Position numbers and translations under genes: made by a program. 54,736 nucleotides of DNA from Lachnospiraceae bacterium (GTDB lineage Bacteria; Bacillota; Clostridia; Lachnospirales; Lachnospiraceae), in NCBI GenBank assembly GCA_021200995.1, contig JAJQFS010000071.1, forward strand, positions 1 to 54,736. Reading direction: 5' to 3'. The notes under the pieces are model-generated. The model was not told the DNA's origin. It worked only from the letters and a program-made list of their open reading frames with translations, and did no database searches. This document shows, one piece after another, positions 25,297 through 32,550 of the stretch (positions are counted from its first letter, which is position 1; every line of letters starts with the position of its first letter).

Positions 25297-25406
25297 TCTC
25301 ATTCGACTCTGGAAAAATCCTTATTACTTATAATCACGCCAGTTTTCATGATCTCATTCGGCCCTGGAAAAGTCCCTGTTGCTTATATTCACGCCATTTT
25401 CAGTCA
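25297..25406. repeat. two tandem 55-base repeats
   Basis: Copies at 25297-25351 and 25352-25406 share TCTCATTCG, CTGGAAAA, TTATAnTCACGCCA and TTTTCA. They lie in the 512-base divergent gap between the amino acid ABC operon and degV; the rest of the gap holds the two promoters and the attenuator. They could be regulator sites or a degenerate duplication. Confidence 0.55.
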
Positions 25407-25474
25407 CTTCAGATCACCCGGGTACACGCAAAGCAGATTTTATGAACTCTGTGTGAATTTTACCCGTGCTTTGG

Positions 25475-25503
25475 TTGACATCATTTTGACAATCATGTAT
25501 AGT
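25475..25503 (+). promoter_or_regulatory. strong promoter of degV
   Basis: TTGACA (25475-25480), 17-base spacer, TATAGT (25498-25503). About 75 bases of leader with a small hairpin (GTCAGG/CCTGAC) precede the ATG. Confidence 0.65.
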
Positions 25504-25579
25504 GTTTGTGTATGACTTTTTGGGGAAATGCCAGTCAGGGAGCTTCCTGACCGACTGCGAAGAAACGAGGAATAGCAAA

Positions 25580-26452
25580 ATGGATTACGAAATTTATGTG
25601 GATATGTCACTGGATATCGACACCGATGTGGCGGAGAAAATCAACATCCGCTATGTGCCGATGGAATATGGTCTCGGCGACGAGACACTGAAAGCAACCG
25701 GTCCGGAGAGCGACGAGAAAATGCACTATTTCTATGAGAGCATGCGCCGCGGTTTACCGACCAGAACCAGCCAGATCACACCATACCAGTATGAGGAGAC
25801 CTTCGCTCCTTCCATAAAGGAAGGAAAGGGTGTTCTCTACATTTCCCTCTCCAGCGGTCTGAGCAAGACATACGAGGCGGCTCTTTTGGCGGCACAATCT
25901 TTGAAGGACCAGTACGAAGGCGCGCAGATCGAGATCATCGACAGCTTCGCGGCCACCGGCGGCATGGGGCTTTTGGCGGAGTACGCTTCCGCAAACCGGG
26001 CTGCCGGGATGACACTCGAAGAGAATGCGGCCTGGCTGAGGGAGAATATTCATCATGTAAACCACTGGTTCATGGTAGAAGACCTGGTTTATCTAAAGCG
26101 TGGCGGCAGGGTCTCCGCCACCACCGCTTTCGTGGGTACCGCCCTCAATATCAAACCGATTTTGAATATCAACTTAAAAGGCGAGCTCGGCTCCGTCGCC
26201 AATAAGCGTGGCAGCCGTCAGGCCATGCGCTACCTGGTCGACTGCTACCAGAAGCGTTTTGATCCGAAATACGGCCAGACCACCTACATCTGCTGCGCGG
26301 ACTGCAAGGACACCGCCGCGGAGTTAAAGGACATGGTGCTGAAGGTCAATCCGCAGGCGGACGTCCGCATTACCATGCTCTGCCCTGTCATCGGCGCGCA
26401 CGCCGGCCCCGGCATGCTGTCTTTAATTTTCTTTGGCCAGGAAATGGAGTAG
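25580..26452 (+). CDS. DegV family fatty-acid-binding protein
   Basis: 290 residues from ATG 25580 (GAGG upstream), typical DegV length. Landmarks are YVDMSLDIDTDVAEK, the Thr-Ser pair in GLPTRTSQITPYQY, YISLSSGLSKTYEAA, LVYLKRGGRVSATTA and CPVIGAHAGPGMLSL. DegV/FakB-type proteins hold a fatty acid and present it to the kinase FakA for phosphorylation; no fakA is in the window. The start is a little shorter than usual before the first beta strand. Single gene with its own promoter and terminator. Confidence 0.87.
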   Translation: MDYEIYVDMSLDIDTDVAEKINIRYVPMEYGLGDETLKATGPESDEKMHYFYESMRRGLPTRTSQITPYQYEETFAPSIKEGKGVLYISLSSGLSKTYEAALLAAQSLKDQYEGAQIEIIDSFAATGGMGLLAEYASANRAAGMTLEENAAWLRENIHHVNHWFMVEDLVYLKRGGRVSATTAFVGTALNIKPILNINLKGELGSVANKRGSRQAMRYLVDCYQKRFDPKYGQTTYICCADCKDTAAELKDMVLKVNPQADVRITMLCPVIGAHAGPGMLSLIFFGQEME

Positions 26453-26501
26453 AACGGCTGATTCCGGAGAAAAATCCGTTGTACATTGATCAGAGCAAAG
26501 C

Positions 26502-26550
26502 AAAGACCGTCGTTTCTTTTTTATAAAAGAAGAAATGGCGGTCTTTTCTC
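26502..26550 (+). terminator. terminator after degV
   Basis: 17-base arms (26502-26518 and 26530-26546) with two imperfect pairs, then TTTTCTC. Confidence 0.7.
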
Positions 26551-26639
26551 GTATTCATACCACTGATATATCTGGTAGCAGCCTCACAGCATAGGATCGT
26601 TTCTGTTCGTCTCCGTAGTGGAATCCACACAGCACCTCT

Positions 26640-27239
26640 TTACGCGATCGGCACAAAATCCGACGCCGGATGCTTGCACCACGGGCAGATGAAATCAGGC
26701 GGCAGGACATCTCCCTCATAGATATACCCGCAAACCGTGCAGACAAAGCCCTTTTTCTTCGGTGTGGGCGCAGTCTTCACATTTTTCTGATAATAGCTGT
26801 AGGTCACAGACTCGTCCTCAGAGAGCACTGCTCCGTCCGTCACATCCGCTAAAAAGAGGGTGTGCGTTCCCAGATCCTTACTCTCGATCACCTGCGCGCT
26901 CAGATACGCGTTGGCGTTCTCAGGCAGATACACCAGCCCGTTTGCGCTGCGGCTGACAGTGATCTCCTCCATCTTGTCCACGTCCCTGCCGCTTTGAAAT
27001 CCCCAGTGCTGATAAGTCGCAAAGGGCGCTTTTTCAGTTAAGATAGATACATTAAATTTGCCAGTCTTTAACACCATATCGTGCGTCAGATTATTTTTAT
27101 TAATCGCTACAGTGATCCGGTTAGGCTCCGAAGTGACCTGCGTCACGGTGTTCACGATGCAGCCGTTATCCCTGCCGTCCTCCTGCGCCGTCAGCACAAA
27201 GAGACCGTAGCTTAATTTATACATTGCTTTTTTGTCCAT
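26640..27239 (-). CDS. flavin reductase-rubredoxin fusion (Hrb-like)
   Basis: 199 residues. Residues 1 to about 150 form an FMN-binding flavin-reductase-like domain (YGLFVLTAQEDGRDNGCIVN, QVTSEPNRITVAINK, FNVSILTE, FQSGRDVDK). A C-terminal rubredoxin follows (CTVCGYIYEG and CPWCKHPASDF). The rubredoxin part is short, like that of rubrerythrin, lacking the usual long middle loop. High-molecular-weight rubredoxins relay electrons from NADH to oxygen- or NO-reducing flavodiiron proteins in anaerobes. Start at 27239 gives better Shine-Dalgarno spacing than the ATG six bases upstream. Confidence 0.85.
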   Translation of the reverse strand: MDKKAMYKLSYGLFVLTAQEDGRDNGCIVNTVTQVTSEPNRITVAINKNNLTHDMVLKTGKFNVSILTEKAPFATYQHWGFQSGRDVDKMEEITVSRSANGLVYLPENANAYLSAQVIESKDLGTHTLFLADVTDGAVLSEDESVTYSYYQKNVKTAPTPKKKGFVCTVCGYIYEGDVLPPDFICPWCKHPASDFVPIA

Positions 27240-27289
27240 GATCATTTTCTCCTTTTTGATTTCCGTTGATATGATAATGTATGATATTT

Positions 27290-27933
27290 TTATTTTAACC
27301 GATTATGCAGGTGAAAACAAGCTGTTTCAATATGACATGAAAGCTCACACCTGTAACAATGCCGTCTTTTTTCCATCAGATCAAAGTCGAGGAACGCCGG
27401 TCCATTGCCCAGATAGAGTGTAATACCATCCGTTTCTGTCCTGACGGAAACATCAGCAGAGTTATACCAGTGACCATCGTCTCCGAGTCTGTAGGTGGAA
27501 TTCTGTATCCCATACCAGGAAACCAGCTGATTATAATTCGCGTAAAACTCTTCCACCGTCAGATCTCCGCGATATCGGGACATGGTCGCTTCCGGGCTCA
27601 CCAGACTCTCCACACCAGTTAAAAGCAAAAACGCGCATACAAGCGCCGCAATCCGCCAGATACTCTCATCTCTCTGTGTCAGCTCCTGTAAACGTGTTTC
27701 CAGTGCCCGACTTAACGGCTCATCCCCACTCTGGAGTGCCTTAATCTGAGCCAGTGAAAACTGCAGCGTCCTGAACAGACAGATTTTTTCAGAATCTCCA
27801 GGTCTTCCTCCGAATAGTCTCGATATCCGTTTTCCTCACGCGCCGGATTCAGCAGCCCCTCCGCCTTATAGAAGCGGATATTCGCTCTCGTCATTCCGAA
27901 CAGCGCCTCGATTTCCCTGATTTTCCGGCACAT
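27290..27933 (-). pseudogene. membrane-anchored MerR-type regulator with a homopolymer frameshift
   Basis: From ATG 27933 the frame gives a MerR DNA-binding domain (KIREIEALFGMTRANIRFYK, LLNPAREENGYRDYSEEDLE), then diverges after ILKK at an A6 run (27789-27784 on the minus strand). One extra A would join it to the other frame: ICLFRTLQFSLAQIKALQSG, a dimerisation region, then a hydrophobic helix (IWRIAALVCAFLLLTGVESL) and an extracellular-looking C-terminal region of about 90 residues ending at 27290. The restored protein would have about 214 residues: HTH, linker, one membrane span, outside sensor. As read, only a 73-residue truncated HTH protein is made. The run could allow slippage. Confidence 0.7.
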
Positions 27934-28001
27934 TTCTTCTGTTCTGCGTGTTTATTCCTGCGTCAGATCCGCTTTCAGCCCTTCCGTATTTCGGCATTTC
28001 A

Positions 28002-28214
28002 TCACACTGTCGTTAATTTATGATAAGTTGGTTCCGGAATTTCTCTGCCCAGCATATGGGCTGTTTCTATCCAGTCTGCTATAATAGCCTGCACATTTTC
28101 CACAGCCTCCTGCGGTGTCTTCCCATCTGACATACAGCCTGGGAGATCCGGAACTGAAACAATATAGCAATTATCTTCCTCTGACCAGGATACAATCATA
28201 GAATATTTCGTCAT
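28002..28214 (-). CDS. hicB: HicB-type antitoxin
   Basis: 70 residues: YSMIVSWSEEDNCYIVSVPD, LPGCMSDGKTPQEAVENV and AIIADWIETA are the HicB partial RNase-H-like fold. It binds and inhibits HicA. No separate DNA-binding domain is visible in this short form. The start overlaps the end of hicA by 4 bases (ATGA). Confidence 0.85.
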   Translation of the reverse strand: MTKYSMIVSWSEEDNCYIVSVPDLPGCMSDGKTPQEAVENVQAIIADWIETAHMLGREIPEPTYHKLTTV

Positions 28215-28435
28215 TTTTCATCCTCCTGAATTCCATAATTCTCAAACAATAGTCTGATCTGTTTTACCTGATATGCCTTCATCATGCCTCCAATTGGTTG
28301 AATATTGATAATTTCCGGAATATCATCCCGCCAATAAATAAAATGATCTCCTTTAATCCTATACGAAAATCCAAGATTATTCAGCAGTCTTTGCATATCG
28401 GCAAAACGTACATTATAATCCTTCCTGCCCTTCAT
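28211..28435 (-). CDS. hicA: HicA-type mRNA interferase toxin
   Basis: 74 residues: RFADMQRLLNNLGFSYRIKG, the catalytic-histidine region GDHFIYWR and INIQPIGGMMKAYQVKQIR. HicA is a dsRBD-like ribonuclease that cleaves mRNA independently of ribosomes. Normal members start about 8-12 residues earlier; here the upstream codons read NTYADL in frame but no start codon is available, and the ATG at 28435 lacks its own Shine-Dalgarno. A short ORF with a strong site overlaps this ATG, so initiation may be coupled, or the true start is lost to an indel. Confidence 0.8.
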   Translation of the reverse strand: MKGRKDYNVRFADMQRLLNNLGFSYRIKGDHFIYWRDDIPEIINIQPIGGMMKAYQVKQIRLLFENYGIQEDEK

Positions 28436-28467
28436 AAGATCAGCATATGTATTTTTGACGCTGTCAT
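28432..28467 (-). CDS. 11-codon leader ORF coupled to hicA
   Basis: ATG at 28467 follows GAGGAGGAG and encodes MTASKIHMLIL. Its TGA overlaps the hicA ATG as ATGA. Either it is a leader peptide feeding ribosomes to hicA, or it is the original hicA start thrown out of frame by an indel near 28450-28460. Confidence 0.4.
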   Translation of the reverse strand: MTASKIHMLIL

Positions 28468-28491
28468 TCTCCTCCTCTCATTTTAACAGTC

Positions 28492-28506
28492 TGCAAAAGA
28501 TTTGCA
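28492..28506 (-). promoter_or_regulatory. possible HicAB operator
   Basis: TGCAAA-AGA-TTTGCA is an exact inverted repeat 25 bases upstream of the hicA leader ORF. Operator role is inferred only from place and symmetry. Confidence 0.3.
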
Positions 28507-28570
28507 ATGATAAATAAATTTTTCTGGCGATTATCCGATCTGCACATGATCTTTTCATATAATGGCATAA

Positions 28571-28612
28571 AGAAATAAGCATACCTCCATATACGAAGAC
28601 ATGCTTATTCTT
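28571..28612 (-). terminator. terminator after pgcA
   Basis: Minus strand: AATAAGCAT pairs with ATGCTTATT around an 18-base loop, followed by TTTCTTT. Confidence 0.6.
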
Positions 28613-28650
28613 TCTCTTTTGTATATTTACTGGTCCAGCACTTCCGATTG

Positions 28651-30363
28651 CTATGCCAGATCCGCCTTCAGCACTTCAAGCCTCTCCTCTGCATCCGCGA
28701 GCGATACGCCCTTCACACCGTAATAATACTTGATCTTCGGCTCCGTGCCGGACGGGCGCACACAGCACCAGGCGTTATTTTCCAGTTCAAAATAAAACAC
28801 ATCCGACTGCGGTAAGCCGGTCGGTTCTGTCGCTCCTGTCGCAGTCTCGGTTCTGAAACCGGACTGATAATCCCGAAGCGCCTCCACCTTCAACCTTCCC
28901 AGCTGTTTCGGCGGATTCTCACGAAAAGCAGCCATCCGTTCTTTAATCTGCTTCGCGCCATCTACCCCCTTTAAGGTCACGGTTGCCAGGCCTTCTTTGT
29001 AATAGCCATATTTTTCATACAGGTCCAGCATGGCGTCCCACAGTGTTTTGCCCTGCTTTTTATAAAAGGCGGCCGCTTCGCAGAGCACCATCACCGCCAC
29101 ACAGGCATCCTTGTCCCGCGCGTAGGTTCCGGCGAGACAGCCGTAGCTCTCCTCCAGACCGAATACATACTGATACGAGTGATTCTCCTCAAAAAATTTA
29201 ATCTGCTCGCCAATATATTTAAAGCCGGTCAATACCTCGATCAGCTTCACTCCATAATCTGCTGCCACAGCTTTCGCCATATCCGTCGTCACAATGGTCT
29301 CCACCAGGGCCGGATTTTCGGGCATGGTGCCGGTCTTTGTCCGCTCACGCAGGATGTATTCCGCAATCAGCATGCCAGACATATTGCCGGTGAAGCTGAT
29401 GTATTCACCGGTCTTTGTATCCTTCGCGCACACGCCCAGCCGATCCGCATCCGGGTCCGTGGCCAACACGAGATCCGCGTCCACTTCCTTCGCCAGCTTC
29501 AGGGCCAGTGTCCACGCATTCGGATCCTCCGGATTTGGGTAAGGCACCGTTGTAAAATCACCATCGGGCGCTTCCTGCTCCGGCACCACATAGACCTGTG
29601 TAAAGCCCAGCTCTTTGAGAACCCTGCGCACTGGTTTATTGCCCGTGCCGTGGAGGGGTGTGTAAACAATCCGGATATCCTTCGCCATGTCCGGAATGAT
29701 CTCCGGGTGAATGCTCTGACCTTTCAGCTGCTCCATATACAGGTCATCGATTTCTTTGCCGATGATATGAAATAATCCCGCTTCCTTCGCCGCCTGCTCA
29801 TCCATCGTCTTTACCTGTGCAAAGTCCGTCACCTGCGCCACATGCGCCAGAATATTTTTGTCATGGGGAGGCGTGATCTGCGCGCCGTCCTCCCAGTAGA
29901 CCTTATAACCATTATATTCGGCCGGATTGTGACTGGCAGTGATCACAATACCCGCAATGCAGTGAAGCTGACGCACCACAAAAGAAAGCTCCGGCGTCGG
30001 CCTGAGACTCTCAAACAGATACGTCTGAATCCCGTTTGCGTTCAGGCACAGTGCCGCCTCCTTCGCAAACTCTTGGGACATCCGCCGGGAATCATAGGCG
30101 ATCGCGACTCCTTTCGCGGCGCCGCCCTGCTCCAGAACATAGTCAGCCAGGCCCTGCGTCGCCTGCCGCACCGTATAGATATTCATCCGGTTCGTGCCCG
30201 CGCCGATCACGCCCCTGAGTCCTCCGGTGCCGAATTTTAACTGCCGGTAAAAGCGGTCCTCAATCTCCTTCTTATCCCCACTGATTGCCTGCAGCTCCTG
30301 TTTCGTCGCCTCATCAAAATAAGGATCCGTACACCATTTTTCATAAGCTTCCATATAATCCAT
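28651..30363 (-). CDS. pgcA: phospho-sugar mutase (alpha-phosphoglucomutase)
   Basis: 570 residues, as expected for the PgcA/Pgm2 class. Phosphoserine loop GIVITASHNPAEYNGYK (Ser144), metal loop ATDPDADRLG, sugar-binding GLEESYGCLAG, and phosphate-binding RPSGTEPKIKYYYG at the C-terminus. It interconverts glucose-1-phosphate and glucose-6-phosphate (possibly mannose phosphates) in the cytosol, feeding UDP-glucose and glycogen synthesis. Monocistronic, with a terminator downstream. A TTGCAG/TAAAAT pair about 30-60 bases upstream is a weak promoter candidate. The 270-base gap to the next gene shows nothing else. Confidence 0.92.
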   Translation of the reverse strand: MDYMEAYEKWCTDPYFDEATKQELQAISGDKKEIEDRFYRQLKFGTGGLRGVIGAGTNRMNIYTVRQATQGLADYVLEQGGAAKGVAIAYDSRRMSQEFAKEAALCLNANGIQTYLFESLRPTPELSFVVRQLHCIAGIVITASHNPAEYNGYKVYWEDGAQITPPHDKNILAHVAQVTDFAQVKTMDEQAAKEAGLFHIIGKEIDDLYMEQLKGQSIHPEIIPDMAKDIRIVYTPLHGTGNKPVRRVLKELGFTQVYVVPEQEAPDGDFTTVPYPNPEDPNAWTLALKLAKEVDADLVLATDPDADRLGVCAKDTKTGEYISFTGNMSGMLIAEYILRERTKTGTMPENPALVETIVTTDMAKAVAADYGVKLIEVLTGFKYIGEQIKFFEENHSYQYVFGLEESYGCLAGTYARDKDACVAVMVLCEAAAFYKKQGKTLWDAMLDLYEKYGYYKEGLATVTLKGVDGAKQIKERMAAFRENPPKQLGRLKVEALRDYQSGFRTETATGATEPTGLPQSDVFYFELENNAWCCVRPSGTEPKIKYYYGVKGVSLADAEERLEVLKADLA

Positions 30364-30630
30364 CGCTGTTTTCCACCTTTCAAATGTTTCATTTTACTTT
30401 ATAAAATCATAATGCTGCAAATTTTATTACACGTCAAACTTCTCATATGTCGTATCCAGTTTTCTGTATTTTGCTGAAATCAATTTGCAGCTTCATTTCT
30501 TCATTATAACCGCCGGAGCAGAAAAAATATAGAGGTTTCCTTCGTCATCCTTTCAATTTCTGTTTCCGCTTTTAAAACCGTTTTCACTGCCTTTGCTGCC
30601 CTGATCAGGAAGCATTTCCAATCCGATATT

Positions 30631-31449
30631 TTATAATTTTTTCTCCCCTTCCTCCAGCCAGGGCAGGATACCACTCAAATTGATTCTCAGATCTCCATCA
30701 TAAATCCGGACCGGAACGGAATCCTCAAAACCGTAAATCACCGTGTGCGGGCTTTCCTCGAAATAATATGTCACCACTGAACGCCGCTCCGTATCAATCA
30801 TCCAGCACTCCCTGACTCCTGCGTGCAGATACTTCATCAGTTTCACACCCTGGTCCTTCATCCTGGTGGACGGAGAAAGCACCTCTACCAGAAAATCCGG
30901 CGCGCCGAAAATAATACCGTTACACAGCTTGCTCCGGTCACACAGAATCCCAACGTCCGGCTCCAGCATCGTCTTATCATCACAGTCGAGCTGTACATCC
31001 AGAGGCGCGACAAAAGGAATACACTGCCCCCTGTGTTCCATGATATAAGTCGAAATCTGGCGATGAATTTCCGCTGCAGCAAATTGATGTGGTGCCCTGG
31101 GCGCTGCCATATCATAAAACACCCCGTCGATCAGCTCCACCCGCTGGTCATCCGGCAGTGCATAATAATCCTCCAGAGTGTACTCTCCCTGCCGCTTTTT
31201 CCCATAAGCAAGGGCAGCCTCCGACACCATCAGGGTATCAATATCCGACAGAGCATCCAGGTAAGTCCGCGGCTTTTCCTTCGGACCCAGCACCCGCTCC
31301 AGTGCCTGCATCGTCTCGTACCGCGGCTGCTTCGTCTCACCATTAAAAATCTTCTGCAGCGTCCCCAGCGGAATCCCGCTGTTCTCAGAAAGCTGCACTA
31401 TACTGTAACCCAGTTCACGCTTTCTCTTTTTCAACGTATCAATATCCAT
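30631..31449 (-). CDS. XRE helix-turn-helix / Uma2 fusion
   Basis: 272 residues from ATG 31449 (AAGGGAGG upstream). Residues 1-60 are an XRE-type HTH (RKRELGYSIVQLSENSGIPL, GTLQKIFNGETKQPRYETMQ). Residues about 85-270 are a Uma2 domain (YTLEDYYALPDDQRVELIDG, MLEPDVGILCDRSKL, PDFLVEVLSPSTR, KYLHAGVRECWMID). The fusion suggests a DNA-binding, nuclease-fold protein that may regulate itself: the promoter upstream has a GGTT-AAG-AACC site in its spacer. A free-standing Uma2 lies at 15264. Role unknown. Confidence 0.85.
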   Translation of the reverse strand: MDIDTLKKRKRELGYSIVQLSENSGIPLGTLQKIFNGETKQPRYETMQALERVLGPKEKPRTYLDALSDIDTLMVSEAALAYGKKRQGEYTLEDYYALPDDQRVELIDGVFYDMAAPRAPHQFAAAEIHRQISTYIMEHRGQCIPFVAPLDVQLDCDDKTMLEPDVGILCDRSKLCNGIIFGAPDFLVEVLSPSTRMKDQGVKLMKYLHAGVRECWMIDTERRSVVTYYFEESPHTVIYGFEDSVPVRIYDGDLRINLSGILPWLEEGEKKL

Positions 31450-31497
31450 GGAACATCCTCCCTTCGTCACTCTCCCGGCACGTTTTTCTTTACCCCC

Positions 31498-31526
31498 ATA
31501 CTAGCACGGTTCTTAACCCCAGTCAA
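31498..31526 (-). promoter_or_regulatory. promoter and probable operator of the HTH-Uma2 gene
   Basis: Minus strand: TTGACT (31526-31521), 17-base spacer, TAGTAT (31503-31498). GGTT-AAG-AACC lies centrally in the spacer, an XRE-type operator shape. Confidence 0.6.
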
Positions 31527-31806
31527 CCGGAATATCCGTTTTTTGCCCGTAATTTCACCATTTTTTGTCCGTTTATCAACCGTTTTCTGCATGTTCATTT
31601 ATGTATTTGTATTTCCACAAACGATAGCCTGCAATGAAAAGATATCCATATATATTTTTTCAGAATTCTGTGTCATTATTGATCTTTCTATTTTTCCTTC
31701 TATTGCTTCATTATCTGCATTTTCAATTTCATATTCTGTTCCATTCTGTTATATTTTTCAATTTTTATCTTTTTTGAAAATATTTGATTTTTTTTCAAAA
31801 ATTGTG

Positions 31807-31835
31807 TTGACAATTAAAAAATCATGTGCTATAGT
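31807..31835 (+). promoter_or_regulatory. near-consensus promoter driving an ORF-free tract
   Basis: TTGACA (31807-31812), 17-base spacer, TATAGT (31830-31835). Predicted start about 31842. No gene of normal size follows on this strand before the hairpin at 32498. Confidence 0.7.
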
Positions 31836-31870
31836 ACAGTTACAAACAAACAAGAACACAAAAAACAAAG

Positions 31871-31946
31871 GAGGGCAGACCAAAGGGCAATCTAATCTAA
31901 CACTCATAATCTAAGAAAGTAAAGGTAAGGACCAATGAATGATTAA
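31871..31946 (+). repeat. left copy of a direct repeat flanking the A-rich core
   Basis: This block (GAGGGCAGACCAA, CTCATAATC, AAGAAAG, CCAATG) recurs at 32414-32489 in the same order. A short third piece (AGGTACAGACCAATGAAC) is at 31989-32006. The copies are diverged but clearly alignable. Confidence 0.55.
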
Positions 31947-32042
31947 AAGAGTTTCATTCAGGAAAGCACTCAAAGAGGTATATTAACAGGTACAGACCAA
32001 TGAACAGTTAAGCAAAAAGATATTACAGTATTAAACACAAGA

Positions 32043-32170
32043 CTTAATATCCAACAGAAAAGAAAATTTAATATCCGAAAACAAAAGTTCAATATTGAAC
32101 CAAAAAAACAGTTTTAGTATTCAGGTGACGAGAAAACTTAGTATTAGAACTGAAAAAGATTTAATAAAGA
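32043..32170 (+). repeat. degenerate 20-26-base periodic array
   Basis: Successive units begin TTAATATCC, TTAATATCC, TTCAATATTG, TTTAGTATTC, TTAGTATTAG and TTAATAAAG, each followed by an A-rich stretch. It forms the left part of the A-rich core. Confidence 0.4.
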
Positions 32171-32413
32171 AAAGAAACCTGATAAAAGATCAAAGCAAAG
32201 AAAGATAATCAGACGGAACAAAGGATCTGAATAAAAGAGCAAAAGGCTGACAGATCATAAATGGAAAAAAGAACCGGACATTAAAATTCAAAGCCAAGAT
32301 AAAAATCAGAACAGATGTTAGAAATTCCGAAAAAGTTTCATATTAAGACAGAAATTGATATCAGAATATCGAAAAAATTACATAACTGAACCGCAAACCA
32401 TTGAAATATATTA

Positions 32414-32489
32414 GAGGTGCAGACCAATGAAAATCTAACCTGACATTCATAATCCGAAGAAAGAGAGGTTGCAATCCAATGGGAGCAAT
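32414..32489 (+). repeat. right copy of the direct repeat flanking the A-rich core
   Basis: Matches the block at 31871-31946, including GCAGACCAATGA, CATTCATAATC and the closing CCAATGGGAG. Confidence 0.55.
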
Positions 32490-32497
32490 TCATTAGA

Positions 32498-32535
32498 AGC
32501 GGCTATTTCAAAGCAGTAACAAAGGAATAGCCGCT
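32498..32535. terminator. 10-bp hairpin closing the A-rich unit
   Basis: AGCGGCTATT (32498-32507) pairs exactly with AATAGCCGCT (32526-32535). T-tracts are poor on both strands. It lies between the end of the A-rich tract and the convergent ABC exporter gene and may serve both. Confidence 0.45.
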
Positions 32536-32550
32536 ATCACTTTGTGCTGT

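Larger units (their letters stand above)
31842..32535 (+). ncRNA. candidate long A-rich non-coding RNA
   Basis: About 690 bases bounded by a strong promoter and a 10-bp hairpin. The tract is purine- and A-rich (about 25-35% GC, well below the flanking genes), has stops in all frames and no obvious strong folding. It contains Shine-Dalgarno-like AGG sites followed by ATG and a stop after two to four codons: 31935 (ATG AAT GAT TAA), 32000 (ATG AAC AGT TAA), 32427 (ATG AAA ATC TAA) and 32479 (ATG, four codons, TAG). A fifth unit has AAAGGAGG and AAG in place of ATG at 31883. Together with the downstream part of the 1.1-kb gene-free gap, this region holds nothing else recognisable. Transcription is predicted, not shown. 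Confidence 0.4.

Noticed and set aside
30823-31914. 363-codon + strand ORF
   Set aside because: It is the antisense shadow of the HTH-Uma2 gene extended through AT-rich DNA; the minus-strand gene has clear domains, start and promoter.
31842-32535. Known large RNA families (OLE, GOLLD, ROOL) for the A-rich tract
   Set aside because: These are strongly structured and mostly richer in GC; few complementary segments were found here.
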